A stretch of DNA of 64,000 bases from Eopsaltria australis (taxonomy: Eukaryota > Chordata > Aves > Passeriformes > Petroicidae), in NCBI GenBank assembly GCA_034509425.1, contig JAVTVJ010001688.1, positions 308,091 through 372,090 on the forward strand, written 5' to 3'. The translations under genes were made by a program, and so were the position numbers. Of this stretch, positions 20,931 to 35,021 are shown one piece after another (position 1 is the first letter of the stretch; each line of letters begins with the position of its first letter). The notes beneath the pieces are model-generated. The model saw only the letters and a list, made by a program, of their open reading frames with translations, was not told the origin of the DNA and made no database searches.

Positions 20931-21470
20931 TCAATCGTTCCACTGTTCCTCAATCTGCCTGTTCTGCCTGCTCATGTGCTTGTTCTGCTGGGTGGTGACT
21001 AAGGCAGTCCCCAGTGTGACAGAGACTGATGCTTTTCCTTTTCCCCATCTCAGCCTTCACTCAGTAGCTAAGATGGTGATCCAACCACTGCCTGTGAATC
21101 ATGCCAGTTGTTATGGGCCACAGTCATGACAAGGGGAGAAGGGCAGGCACTATCAGCTTCTGATCTCTCTAGGAGAGGACTGCAAAGCCAGTGACCACAG
21201 GGAGCCTCCTGCCTCCTGGGGAGGCCCTAGCAAACCTACAAGTACTCTTGCTCCCTGGGATATGGGTCTTCTCAGAGAAGGGGTTGTGCTAAGGACCCTG
21301 GTGCCCTCAACTGTTTTTAGCACAAAAAATGGTATCCTGTCCCTGATACCAATCTAAAATGTTGGGTCTGGAGAGGGCAGTCCTGGTCTGCATTCTCTGA
21401 GATAGCTGACCTTCAGGGTACCTTTGGGTGAAATTATGGCAGAACCATGCCAAATGATTGCTTAAAAAGT
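20931..21470. other. Stretch with no recognised element
   Basis: Moderately GC-rich, with no recognisable domain or repeat family. It could be internal or flanking sequence of the LTR-like blocks on each side. Confidence 0.4.
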
Positions 21471-21474
21471 TTTA

Positions 21475-21705
21475 TTTATGGCAACAATGATTTCAACTTT
21501 TAAACCTTATGATAGGTTGAACAGCCTCTGGCAGCAATGATTTACATTTTTGAGCAGCCTACGGCAGCAGAGGTTTAAACTTTTCTGAACAGCACATGGC
21601 AACAGTGATTTTGGAAGAGCCTGCAGCAGCAGCAATTAAAACTTTGAACTTTATGTGAATTAGGCTGAAAAGCCCATGGCAACAGCAATTTAAACTCTAA
21701 GGAAA
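21475..21705. repeat. Degenerate minisatellite with GGCARCA-type units
   Basis: About six imperfect units of about 30-55 bp start with GGCAACA or GGCAGCA, then GATTTA/AATTTAAA, an AACTTTT stretch and a GAACAGCC-like end. The spacing varies. A TTTATT (AATAAA on the - strand) lies at its left edge near 21473, so it may be part of a minus-strand LTR. Confidence 0.65.
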
Positions 21706-24700
21706 GGAAGAGGGAAAGTCAGGAAAACAGAGCTAAGGACGTGGGTCACCAGCCAGAGTGCGGTTCCATCTGTGGCGTGGTTCCTCTGGGTGATAGATGC
21801 ACGGATGGTGGGTGCACACAAAGCACAAATAGCTATTCATAGAACAGTCCTTACACACACCTTTTGTTATTCTGGAACATTTCAAAAGGGGATTGGGAAG
21901 TGTCTTGGTTTCAATTCCCTTCCCCCAGTCAGATACACAAGTGAAACCCTGTTTCAAACCTGTCTTTTGAGGTAGTTACCCAAGATAAGGCATTTGGTCC
22001 CAGAAAAGTACTATCTTGCCTCTGCAAGACCATCTTTTCTAGCTCCACTTTGCCATAGGAACATTCCTGTTCTCCCCTGACAACAGTCTGAGACTACAAT
22101 AAGCCTTTCAGGTTTTAAGTTTCTCACACAAGGCAAGGTGATGAGGATCATGTGACAATGCTGGAAGTCATGGGAAGCAGGGACTAATTCCCCTTGGAGC
22201 CATTGTGATCATCAAAGGATGGCAGCTGAGAGGCAGCCCTTGTGGGATGTCACCCCTGAATCCTGTGACTGCCCATGACCTGACAGCTCTTCATTAGCCC
22301 TCACCACTGTCCGGGCACATTGTCCTGGGGTCTCCTTTGGGCACAGCCACATTAGGCGCACCTTAGCAAGACCCTGGCCTTGGGCTTCAGTCTTGGCTTT
22401 GGGGAGATCAGCAGCTCTGGGTGCTGAGTTAAGGCCACCCCTTCTTGCTGTGGATCCCATACAACAGCTGTCCCACTGCTACAAGCAGACAGCAGAAAGA
22501 AAATTCCTCTGTCTTCACAGAGTATCTCCTCCTGGAAGGGTGCTGCTGGCTAAAGTCATGGTGGTTGTCTGGAAGATGGGGAATGAGGCTGGGGGACTGG
22601 GATTGGTTTTCAGCGTGTCTCGGAGAGCCAAAGGGGCAGATGAGGGGAGCAGCCCCTGGTGTTGTCTGCCCCACAGGACTGCTGCTGCTGTGGCAGCTTG
22701 TCAGCCCTCAATGAAGGAAGGAGCCTTTGGGAGGCATGGAACTCCCCTGTCCCACCTTTTTCTTAGGTTCTTCCTACTTTCTGCTTCAGCATCATGTAAG
22801 CTTAGTATACGGCATGTTTGTCCTTTCAAGACATGATTGCTTCCTCGGTTGCTGAGGAAGCTCTGGAGGAGTGTGCTCTGCCATGATGGCCAGTAGGAGA
22901 CAGCTGGAGCAGGCAGAGCAGTCAGAGGCATCAGCAGATGACCCATGCCCCATCCCCCAAATGACCAATGCAGCCTGCTTGACCTCATGCTTCCATCACT
23001 TCTGCTTTGGCTGTGTCCAGTGAGGGCCCATGATGAGAGCTGCCTGCCCACTCTGCAGGTTGCCTTTCAATCGTATCTGGCAGGTGCTATCACCAGACAA
23101 AAAGGAAGAAGAGGACTGAGCTTGCTCTTCCACTTACCACCAGAATGTGGCCAGGGAGAGGTCCCAGACGAGAGCCCCTCAGCAGCACTAGGTCCTGCCC
23201 AGGTATGTCATGAACAACAGCATCGCAGCTGGGGGGAGGAGGCCTGGGAGGAGCAACCAAGCACTGAGTGGTGTGACAACCGAAGGCCCCTCAAGCACCA
23301 CTGCCCAGCAGGCACCTGTGCCCAGGATTCCTGGCACAAAGCCCCCCAAGCACAGGGGATCCTGTGGTCAGCCCTGGGGGCAGAGCACATGTCCACACTG
23401 GTGTGTTGGCACTGCCCCCACTGCACATCCAGGCCTCCTTTCCGAGAGCCCAGTAAATACGCTGTAGCTCTTCACACAGTGCTTTTTCACATTCCTTAAA
23501 GTAAGCGGTCAAGGAGAGCAGGCATTTCTTCTCTCATCCTCCTGTTTCTATGTACCAGGGCCAAATAATCCAAGCCCTTTGAATAGCAGCTGGGGTGATG
23601 GTCCTGAAATCCTGCTTATCCAGAGGCCACAGTGCTGTCCAGCTGATAGCCCTCACCCTGCTGGGTCATCCTGCTGATTCCTTTGCTCTCAAAGGGCCCC
23701 TGTCATCCTCCATGCACACCACTCTGAGCCTTTCTGTGACACTTCTCCACAACAGCAGGCCTGATTCCTCACACCCCTAGTCTCATCTCTAGCTCCTAAA
23801 ATCCATTCCAGGGGAATGAGTCCCTTTTGATTGAGCTCCTTACCTTAGTTTGATCCCTGTCATAGAAAGATAGCTTCAGACCTCAATTATTGTGGATGCC
23901 ATTCAAGAAAAGCACATTTTTTTCACAGGCCTAATGCATGGAGTAGTTAGGTTTGATTAGCAGCCCCCATGAGTCCGAGTTGTGCACCAGGAAGGACCAG
24001 TATGTTATGATCGCTGTAAGAAATTACTCTGAAAAGTTTCATTCAAATATCTGTCCATTATTGCTACTACTATGAAGAAGAGAGTAGTGGCAATGGCTTT
24101 CATTCCTCTTACACAGAAATAATGTTGGCCATTCATCACAGTTAGCCAGTTTAGGAGCCTCCTAAAGGATGGAAGAAAATGGGTCTTTTTCAGATAGTAA
24201 TCGATCAGAAGAAGTAAAACAAGAGCATTTGTAAAGTCCTGTGAGCCTGCAGCTGGTGCAGAGCCTATGGACTGTAGAGTGTGAATAGCCAGACCTTATG
24301 GGAGGAAGTTGTCCACAACCAGAGAGAAAAGGGCAAAACTTGGATAAAAAAGAAAACCACTGAGTAGTTTAAAACCTTGGCAGAAATCAAGTATTTGCCC
24401 TGCAAGGACAGAATGGGCAGTGGGAAAGTTATTTATAACCTCTTTTGATTTCTCTTCTCATTTACTCCCTTTGAATTTTCTTTATGCCATCTCTCTAACA
24501 AAAGCTAATGAATTTAATTTATGATCTAATAAAGACTGTCTGCTTTTCTATGCCTGTTCATTTTCTTTGGGGAGGTCATTAGAAGAACACAGAGGCAGAT
24601 CTAGCTCATAGCACTGTTGACTATGGGAGATTGGACACAATGTGCAAATATATTTAGGCCAGTTTTCTCAGATGTTGCTATCTCAGCTCAGGCACCTGGT

Positions 24701-26060
24701 AATTTGTAGATAAACTATGGATTTTTCTGGCATCTCCAAATCCAGTCATGTTAGGATTTAAAGTTGCTTTTGTGAGAATTTTCTGAATATTTTTATGAAG
24801 TGCAAGTCTGTCCTTTTTTTTTATTTTCCACAAAAAAGAAAAGGGACTTTTCCATAACATTGAAAACTCCCTTGACTGCAGAATTTACAAGAATTTCTCA
24901 GATTTTCTAAGATTTAAATTTCTCCTGGAAAAGAAAATTACTAAGGCACTGGATTGAGATTCAGCAGTTCAGAGAATTGGCTGCTGATCTCCAGAGATGC
25001 CTTGTCACACTGTCACAGGCAATTAACTCACTTTAACCTTTGGTTTGGTTTGGAAACTAATGATACTTCCCAAATGTTTTGGCTGATTAGGAAGAAAAAT
25101 CCATTAGTTTATTGCAAGGTAGTCAGATAATATTCAAAGAACACCTTAGAAAGCACTCAAAGAAAAGATGTTGCTTCTACAATGCAATTTGGAAGGTGCA
25201 AAATTGTGTCCTGACACTGCATGCCAGACCAGTTGCCTCCTTCAGAGAGCAGAACTGCTCTTCGTAACACCATGATATGGTGTTGCTTCATGAATAAAAA
25301 CTGCCAGAAATATAAGATTTCCCATTATATATACACACACAGACCAAGGAGCAGATCTATTTCCTTTTATATTGTTAAATTTTTATGAACTCGTAACCCC
25401 AGGAGGATTTTGAGAGAGAAGGCATCTAAAAATCTTCCAATTTGATACATAACAACAGCATATAGATCTACTTGTATGCCTCTCATGTTTCCAGGAAATT
25501 TAAATTCCTTCCCCCATGCCCTCTGGCCTGGGTCATTCTCCTTTGCAACCCACTGAGGGCTTCAAACTGACATCTGCACCGTGTTTCCATATAGAAGTCA
25601 GTTTATATTTTTTTTGCAGACCCAATCCTGGATTTCCTGGCATTAACCTCCTTTTGTCACCTAATAACAATGCAATTTCTGAAGCTTTTATCTATTGTTC
25701 TGATGTGATGGCTGATCTATACCTTTATGAGCTGAACATGGGTCTTCTGTTAGGACATGATTTCCTTTTTGCTCTCTACTTCCACATGGGTGTTGCTATC
25801 ACTGTTCATGTCACCTTCAATTCAATTATATTCATATAAAACCCCATGCTGTTTAATTATTGCATACTATTCAACAAGCTCTGTTTCTAATTTGGCAGCC
25901 CTGCAGTCTGGGAGCCGTCTCTTATAAAGGATCACCTTTGGTGTAACTGCTTTTGTTTTCTCAATACAGAATGGAACCTCAGTGCATCACATCTTCCTCT
26001 GCCAACTGTAAAGCAAGTTTCAAATGTTTTCAAGTCATTCACCACATACTAAAGATGGTT
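21706..26060. other. Non-coding stretch, no gene supported
   Basis: Between 22190 and 23510 the DNA is more GC-rich and has open frames up to 184 codons (22945-23499 +). Both strands are open, no domain is visible, and splice-site context is lacking. I therefore do not call an exon. The rest is AT-rich with only short simple repeats. Confidence 0.45.
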
Positions 26061-26063
26061 CTT

Positions 26064-26080
26064 CCCCCCCCCCCCCCCCC
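26064..26080. repeat. C homopolymer, 17 bases
   Basis: An uninterrupted C17 (G17 on the minus strand). Such runs are prone to length change and to assembly error. Confidence 0.9.
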
Positions 26081-28250
26081 ACCAGGGGTAAAGAGAACTT
26101 CATGGTCTCATCTGTGCTCTCTGCAGGTACTTTAATTTTTAAGAGGACTCCACCCCCTTCACTTTATTATCAACCTAACTGTGGGAGCAGAGATGATCAA
26201 TTTTCTCAAAGAAGGTGACATATAGAATCAGATTCTCAGTGTCTGTACTGTTTTCCTGAAATCTTGTCAAGTTCAAAGGAAAAAACACATTTAGTATAAA
26301 TGTAAGGCCACATCTCAGGTCAGAATCAGTTTATTATGAAACAGACAATAAACTGTCTCAGGAAGTGGGATTAGAAAGTCTGAGTTGATTCTTATACTAT
26401 TTCTTGTAGTGACAGAAAACATACACAGATACTAGGAAAGCAAGAATGGAGTATTTTCTCCCCTACTCTCTCTTAGAGGGTCATTTATTGTTTTTCACTA
26501 AATTTCTTTGGTGTGACAGTAGTGTCAGGAGCCCAGGCTGGGACTTAGATCTGCCTCCATCCTTTTTTAAAGAATCTTGAGAGTACTGAAGATGATTTAA
26601 ACCTTAAAAAAAAAGTTTTTATACTCAAACCCAGATTTTATCCACGTAGATATTACAAATAGAACATTCCAACTGAAGTAAAAAATAATTTTCTCCCTTG
26701 AACTCACTATAGATATGTAGGATAGGTTGTTTCCTTCAGTCTTTTTCTCACATAAATTATATTTTGGGGGGATAGAAAACACTCTGCACCAGCTCTACAT
26801 AGCACCACTGTTTTGTTGGGATAGTTTTGACCCTTTCTCTTTTTGTCTTTTTTTTTTATTGTTGGAGAGAGTGAGTTGTTTTTAATTTCATAGTTTTTGA
26901 AGGCCATTTCACAGAACTTTTTAAACAAAATCTTGTCTCATTCTCTATGGACTACAGTTGGTCTTCCTTTATTACTACACTGATATAGGATAATATCATC
27001 TTCTAACTCCATTAATGTACAGAATCCCTCACTTTTCAGATCCATGTTGTATTTGACAAGTTCACACACACATTTCAAGACCGAGGCATTTTTTCTCATA
27101 GTACTTTTAGCAACCCATGTCAGATATTTCCCTAAGTAGCTGAAAAACAGTCCTAGCAATCTATACATGTATTTTTACCCAGTGCTTACAGACAAAGCTT
27201 CTCTGGCATCTCCTGGAACAATCTGGAACTATTTTCAGAGAGATAATATAAGAAAATTGGTTAGCCTGTCAGATAACCAAATATTATTGTCCCAGAACAG
27301 AAAGAGTTATGAAATTTTGAACTAAACATTAAAGATGTATGACAGATTTTGTGCTACATCCTCTTAGAAGGCATCAAACATTGCAGTTTGCAGCATCTGT
27401 CCAGTCTAATCCTCCAGCTTCAGAACAATCTCCATCAGACTGTTGGGAAACAGCATTTCCCTCTGAATAATAAACCATTACCTTGCAATGCAGAACACAA
27501 AGAAGGTGTCTATCTGAGAGATAGCATTGGAGTAAATGAATGAGGTTCACTTTAGTCAATATTAATCCACAGCTCTGTAAATAGACATTGAAACCTTTGT
27601 TTTTGAAGTGACAGACAATTTAGCAAGATCTACATTAAATCTGCTGATCACATATGAGGTGAAATAATTTAAAACACTGTTGAAATTCCTGGTATGGTTA
27701 TTTGTATAATATGCTCACTCAAATTAGAAAAAAAAATCCTTCCACGTTTGCTGCATTAAAAAACTGTCTGTGAAAGAATGCATGGCAGATAGCAGAAGTG
27801 ATGTCATGAGAATACAAACATTCCTAAGAGGAAGAACAGTTCTAGAGAAAGCTGACAATAAGAAGGGGGAACCTTCCATCCATAAATGTCAAGTCTAACA
27901 TGGAAAAGCTCAGGGGCTGAGGAACAGATTTTCTGCACATGAACAAATATAAGTGTGTGCTTTCCACAATATCTTGTCAAGGCTTCTGTTCTACCCAAGA
28001 TGAACAAGATAGGTGTTACTCTGAAAAGGAATAGATAAGTAGGTTGTCGGAATATAACAAATTAAAACCAGGAAATAAATTTTCTTCAGATCCATCGTTT
28101 CCTGATACACTTTCCACTCAGACACACATTAGAAATATGTTAGATACCAATGCAGTCTTCTAGTGAAGAAAATTAGATCCAAATGCAAGCCTAAAGAAAT
28201 TTTTAAAAAATTTTTTCTAAAGCAATCTGTTGCTCTTCAAATTCAGAGTC
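26081..28250. other. AT-rich non-coding stretch, nothing recognised
   Basis: Short overlapping frames only. No repeat family or gene recognised. Confidence 0.5.
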
Positions 28251-28254
28251 TCAG

Positions 28255-28310
28255 TTATGGACTTAAATTATCTTAAAGGTCTTTTCCAACCTGAGTGATT
28301 CTGTCATTTC
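28255..28310 (+). mobile_element. CR1 LINE 3' tip
   Basis: 'cttaaaggtcttttccaacc' followed by 'tgagtgattctgtcatttc' is the last few dozen bases of a CR1 on the + strand. CR1 copies are usually 5'-truncated, so a tip of this size is normal. Confidence 0.75.
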
Positions 28311-31300
28311 ATTTGGGAAAACATCACATCCTCACACATCCTTTGTGAGACTATTTCTACTACACCATGATTATACAGCCAGAAATTAACCTCTTAGAGA
28401 TGCAGGATTTTTTTGTAAAAAAAAAAAAAAAAGAAAAAGCCAAGTAAAAGATTGCATATGTGTGCTTGTGTAAAAGGTTCCATACTATTGCTTCAATATC
28501 TGAACCAAAAGAAGCCAATAGAAAGGCAAAGCTGCATACCAAACAGGCAAGACTTCTGAATAAATGCAAACTTCATTGGGAGGACAGGTAATCTTGCCTC
28601 ATGTCTACAAAGTTTTTCTCATTTGCACATATATACACACACAAAGCATGTATTATCTACTCGTAGTCTGTGAAGACCAAAATATAGATTAATTAAATTA
28701 CATTTCTTTGCTTCAAATAAGAATAATTACATAAAACTAAGAATTAAATAAGAAGTGTTGTACTTCTGTTTTTCAATACAATTAGATATAATTAACAGCA
28801 AAGCAAAATATAATGGAATATTATTTCAAAGCAGCACAGAGTTTTTGCTAATTCATTTCTTATCATTGGGAAAAAAATAAAATCAGTTATCAGCCAGTGC
28901 TGCTGTGGAAAGTTATGTAAATCTCAAAACATTATTAAGAGCAGGTAGAAGGGGAAATATAAACAAAAACTGCAGAAGGACTGCATTAAAGTTTTCAGGC
29001 TGAAATACTTTGCAAACACATTACTATCTCCTTCAAAGCTTAAAAGTGGTAAAGTAAGTCAGGATCACTTCAATGAAGTTGAAATTTCTTGGTTTGATAT
29101 GAAATTTCCTGTCTCTATTTGAATTTCAGGCCTCCTTTAAAAAAAAGGGACTATTCTATGTAATTCCAGAAGTGATCATGTAAAAAATTAAATTTAAATA
29201 GCTGATGTTTTATTATTAAATTTTTAAAATTCAGTTTTATAAGAATTTTTAAGACATAATGGATTTTTTGTAAAATTAGAACCCATTGATGTTTTATCAA
29301 CAAAGTATCCAGTATCTGAGTATTTAATACTTTCAGTCAGAGGCAACTTTTATTTCCACATCTCCTCAAAAAACCTTTGGTTGTCTTAGCCTTCAGTTTT
29401 CCAGTGGGCATGTTGCCTCCTTGTAATGAATAAGTTATCTTAATTTGCAACTCTTGTTATTTCATTGCTTAAGAATTTCCAGAAAAATAGCTTCAAACAG
29501 AATTAGGTCAAGCAACCTACAAGGGGGTTTATTTTCTGCCAAATTTCTCTACTCTTAAAGTGACAACTTCAAAATTTTGATTTTTGGGGTTTTTTTTACA
29601 TTGGGTCAGAGTATTGGGCCCATCGGCTTTCTCTGCAGCCAATTTCAGGGTGATATTTTAAATAATTTTTGAATAGTTCTGTAATTTCTCACTTAATTAG
29701 GATAAGCTCATCATGCATTCAGGAAAAGTCACATGGTACTTTTAACAGGGTCATCAAGAGGGCTTAGTAAAGCCCCAAGCACATGCTACTGTACTGTCAC
29801 AATTAGTTGCTGGCTCCGTTTCTTTAGAATTGAAAGTTGATCTGCACAAACCCAGTTTCCAGAGCACTAATTTCTCTAAAGAATTAATTCTGAATAATCC
29901 CTGAATATAAGAAACACATAGGTAAATTTTCAGAGAGAGAGAGAGAGAGAGGGAAAGAACCTGTTATAAAAAGGTTTATGCAAAAATAATGCAAGTGTTC
30001 AGATACATGGTCTCCTAGAGCCTCCTTAATATAATTAATATTTTTTTTCTCTTTTTAACATTTTGGAGGTCAAGAATGGAGCAAAGAAGAGGCATTTCAT
30101 CATTGTTTTTAGGATTACTTTTCTATTTACTCTGGAGATTGTAAAAATTTAAAGTATTATGATGAAATCAGCAAAAATCATAAGGACATCACTTGCATTC
30201 AATTGCACTGCTAATTATATCATGCCATATGCAAATACATGCCCATTTTAGGTTTAATGCCAGCCGCACTTTATAGTGGTCTGAAAATAATTTTTTGTTG
30301 AATTACATTTGTTTTGGTGTATCCATATTTATCTATATTGGTTTTGTTTTAATACATCTGTTTTCATACCTACATAATTTAATTATATATTTCAAGATGC
30401 CAGGAAATCTGAATTAGATCAGCAACAAAATGATTCTGGCAAGAAGATTAGGACCTGGCTTTGACACAGTGATCAAAGCAGCCTAAAGAAAAGAAGACGA
30501 AAACCTGAGACCAGAATTCTCTGATAGAATGATTTCCTCCAATGACAGTGTACCTCTCCCAGCTCCTTAAAACTGGCAGATATAAAAAATTAATAGCAAC
30601 AAACGGGTAGGTTTCAGTCTTGCAAAACTGTTATCCACATATACTATTTTATAGAACCATTTAAGGCAAATAACTAAAATATTTTGATGGCCAGACACTT
30701 CTGATATTAATTAGGGGCATTTTGCCTTCCCTTTACTCCACTGTCTTTTAGCAAGTAGGTAGGAATAGCAGTAACCATCAAGCTGCAGAGATGGTCCACA
30801 GGCATGTCAAGCTGGGACAGGAATTCAGTTCTTAAGTGTACACTGAGCTGTAGCAAGAAAAAAAGGCTATTTTCTACCTGCCATCAGAGAGAGAATTGTG
30901 TCAAGTTATGTCCTTTGAGTCAGGTCCAGATTTGCCCCTCTAGCATGTGGTTCTTGTTGAAAGAGAACGCTCAAAATTTAACTCTGCCAGAGTCAGGCAG
31001 TTGATGAGCTGGGTCTTTTCTCTCATTCCACAACCCTTGTAGGTTCAGAGATACCCACATTTCCTCAGGTACAATCCAAAGATATGATCTTATGACAGCC
31101 TACTTTAACAAATAGGGACTCTTCAAAAGGAAGCAGGAGGAAGGAAAGAACTGAAATACCAGCAAGAAATAAAGTATTAAATCATCATGTCCCTCACTGC
31201 TGGATTAGGTGCTAATGCTTGTATTGTGGAAAAGCTGTCATACAGAGATATAGCCATGGTTTGTTAATGTGAACTCTTTCATCTCAGTGCGTACAGACAC

Positions 31301-33116
31301 TCAGAATTCAGTCTCCTCTTACACTTACTTCATGTCTGGCATAATTCCGAGGGCTTCAGTTTTCCTTTTGACAGCAAGAGCTCCCAAATTGACATCAACT
31401 TCTCTAAGCACTGTTTATGTTCATCCTTTGACATCACATTCTACATGAGATATATATAATTTTTAAAAAAATCTACAGTTACTTCATTCACCACTTTTAA
31501 GCTTAGATACAAAGAACTTTCATTTTAACCTAACTTTAAAATTTGCTTAATATTAAACTTTTCTGTGGCAAGTGTTACATGTAATAATTTTTTTGGCGGG
31601 GGAGGGCTGAATATGATGAATTAAAAATGTACTACCAACATAATGGAAAATCTTGATCAAAAATCACATACTTGGAATGCAGTATGACTTATCCAACAGA
31701 CTGTCTTTTAACAAAGTATTTTAATTTTGTGTAGACTGAGTCCTGGTCAATTGCAATCTGTTATAACCAATAGTATTAGTTCAGTGAAAAAATAAGAATA
31801 TTTAATAACTGGTTTAAGTAAACTACTATCAGTACCTATGTAAATTCACCTGGAATAATTCCGGTGTGTAGATAGATATTCAATTGTGTTTTCACTTGGG
31901 TTTTTGAGGGGTTTTTTTCAGTGTTTTCCATTACCCAGGAGTGTCATAGCTAGTACAGTGGGCTCTTTACTCCTTGAAGTGACTATTTTGTTTTCCTATG
32001 AAAATTAATTTTGTGGAAATGTGTGTCCAGGATCCCATGATAACCTTTGAACATGCTGGCCAAGTTCAAACACAGCTGATGCAAAAATATTGAACTCACA
32101 AAAATTGTGTGAAAAACAATCTTTCAGTCCTCCCACAGGGGGAAAACTGATAGGTTGTTCATCAAATATCAGATAACCTAACTGGAAGATCTTAGGCCCC
32201 AGACAGAAAAAGAAGCTTTGTTCAGACCTCACACCTTGACCTGTTAGCCTTTAGTCCCTAAGGAACAGGGCTTTCTTGAGACCAGTATTCACCTTTTATT
32301 TCTTTTCTATTCTGTGGAGATCAAAAGGATGTTTTATTTACTGATTTGGAAGACAGGGTAAAAGAACGATAGATTAGTGACATCTACTTGAAGCACATCA
32401 TAGTTGTGTACCTACTTATGTAGATTTACCCAAAGTAAAGGTTTTCCCACCTTGCTGTATCTGTCAAGGTGTTAGAGATCTCAGTTTAAAGGCTCAACAT
32501 TATCTCCAGTATTTTTTCATTCATGGCCTGGAACTTCTTTTAAAGATTTCCCAAAACATTTTTCCCAGTGCCTTGATACTAGAGATTTTTCTCAAATATT
32601 AGGCATTTTAGTGTTCTTAGGTAAGGAACAGCCTCAGAAGTGTTGTACAAGACATCCGTGCATGTGCAGTGTGCAAGCCTAAAAAGATTTGTCACATCTA
32701 CCTCTTACAGTTATTTGCAGTGCTTTTTTTCCCTCTGATTGCCTCATTTGTCTTGTAATGATAAAAAAGTTGAAATATCAAATATGGGTATTTAAACCTT
32801 ATCCTGTCTGGCAAAACAGACTCACATTGTGAACATGGTAAACAAGGTTTGTTCTTAATTTAATAAACCATTAGTATTTTACAATCTTCTCAGAAAATCT
32901 CTAATGTCACACTACTTATAACATTCAACAAGAAATCTAAAACAGCACTACTTAAAAACAGTTTCTATAACTCTTACTCTCTAGTGAGAATTATCCCATT
33001 TTATCTGAGAGGGTAGTTTTTCCTACACACAAGTACATGGTAGGCTTTAAAAAATGTAAAAATTCAAAAGTAGCTTGGTTCTACCTGATAAATCCTCCAT
33101 GGAGGGAAAGTTCATA
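28311..33116. other. AT-rich non-coding stretch with simple repeats
   Basis: Holds an A16 run (28417-28432) and a GA microsatellite (29932-29952). No gene or transposon recognised. Confidence 0.5.
29932..29952. repeat. GA dinucleotide microsatellite
   Basis: About ten AG/GA units, nearly perfect. Confidence 0.9.
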
Positions 33117-33195
33117 AATTCTTAGAACATTCTGGGTTGGAAAGGACCCTAGAGACAGTTTAGGTCAATGGTATGAGCCTCTTCCTGCCCCTTAA
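33117..33195 (-). mobile_element. CR1 LINE 3' tip, minus strand
   Basis: 'attctgggttggaaaggacc' and 'ctagagacagtttaggtcaa' are the reverse complement of a worn CR1 3' end. Confidence 0.6.
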
Positions 33196-34000
33196 TTCTC
33201 AACAGTTTTTTCCATTTCTCTTTTTTTTTTTTTTTCCCCATGATTTTATAAACGAGTAATTATATCAATATTAAACTCTCAAGCTTCTTTTAAATTAAGT
33301 TCTGCAAACTTGCTTACAATGATGCTGTTGCTTAAAATGTCTTGTGGTCTTGTCACCTTCTTTAAGAAAAATAGGACATACACTGGTTGAACATACTGAA
33401 AAACTACAAAGGATCATGTACACAGTAAATGTTAAGAGATTGCCTAAAAATCTGGACAGTAGCAACCTATAGATTTTAAAAGAACAGTCTGTAAGTGACA
33501 GAAAGTTGGAAACAGAGCTGTAAATAAAAATTGCCTTTTGAATCCAGTGAGCAGATAAACCAAGACAATGAAAAGCTAGGAGAAAGAAAAATAAAGTGCT
33601 GAAACCAAACTCCACTCTCAGATTACCTAACTTAATCATATACAGGTGTATAGGAATATGAAATCAAATTATTGAGGAAGTAAGATTATGGATGTTGTCC
33701 CTGTGTTTGAGTTTCTTTAAAAAACATATAGTTTCTACATGTTTCACACCCCCTATTAATAGTTTGAAATACTGTTCACCTTTCAAAGGTGAAATAAAAA
33801 GCAAAAATATCATTCCTCATTAAGTATTAGAAAATTTATATTGTTTTGTACTTTACCTAAGCTTAAAGTTTAGAATCTAACAGAGGAAAATATTAAAATA
33901 ATCTTTCAGATCTATCAAAGAGTTATGGCAAACGCAGAGACCAGGATGATTCATCTGTGTTAGTTGCTTGCTGGGTTTTTGGGGTATTTTTGGAGGTTTC

Positions 34001-34034
34001 TTTTGTTGTTTTGTTTTGTTTTGTTTTGTTTTTC
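34001..34034. repeat. TTTTG pentanucleotide microsatellite
   Basis: About six TTTTG units with one short interruption near the start. Confidence 0.85.
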
Positions 34035-34969
34035 TTTTTGGGTTTTATTTGTTCGTTTGTTCTCGTCGTTGTTTTCCCCAGCAACAGCATGTAAAAGCAA
34101 AGACAACCCATGTAGTCATAAAGAAGAGATGGAATTGATCCATAAGATATCTTCATATTTATGATGGGAAGAGGACAATAAAGGGCATTTAAAATCCTCA
34201 CCCTACCAAATATGTTATCGCATCGTTACTGACAACAGTATCAGTGACCTGAGAAGCCTCAGGAACAGAGAACTGAAAGGGTATCCTGTGACTAAGTCCA
34301 CTTCTTTGTGCCAGGAGGTACAAGGCAAACAACAGGTAATATCAGATGTCCAGGATCACTTCTGTTTACTTTAAATATGAGCCCTAACAACCTCAGCTTG
34401 GTTTCAAGTTAACCTCAAACAGGCCCTTGAACTGCTGGGCTGTATATTCAGCAACTGCAAAGCTGAAACTACTCACCACAATAAATATTGATACTGTTAT
34501 TCACACCAGTAGTACAGAATTGTCACTATTCATTATAGGATGAATCCAAAATAAAGCTACGTAAAGTAATCTCATTAACATAATCAAGTATAATGAAAAG
34601 GAAGAGATACAGAGCTCATTAATGAGGGTCTCATTCTCCTCTTACTCACATATCCTTTTAACAAGGGTCTGGTTTCATTAGAAGTACTACTATTTAAAAC
34701 CTTTAATCAGTTTTTTTCTTGAAAAAATCAAATCAGAATGAACAAAATAAATGGAGATGCAATCTGAGTGACCCACTCTATCAGACTGTGCCCTGAGCTG
34801 GGGAACTGGACTTTCTGACCTCCAGACATGTCTTCCAGATTCAGCTGTCCCGTGGTCCTACAGCACCAATGCAAACAAATATATTTGTTTACATACAGTT
34901 GTTGTCAGTTAAAAAAACTAAGCTTCCTATCTTTAAAAATATTAATTAAATATTAAGAATTTAGAAGAA

Positions 34970-35021
34970 AGTTGAAACTCATTTGAACTGTTGAAAGTTG
35001 AAACTCATTTGAACTGTTGAA
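34970..35021. repeat. Perfect 26-bp tandem duplication
   Basis: Two identical 26-bp units (34970-34995 and 34996-35021) beginning AGTTGAAACTC. With no mismatch, the duplication is young or has been homogenised. Confidence 0.95.

Noticed and set aside
21905..21935. LTR start similar to the TGTCCTGGTTT end
   Set aside because: The TGTCTTGGTTTCAA match is too short, and no further LTR layout or duplication follows.
22945..23499. 184-codon open frame
   Set aside because: No domain, no splice context, and the opposite strand is also partly open. The stretch is moderately GC-rich, which lengthens chance frames.
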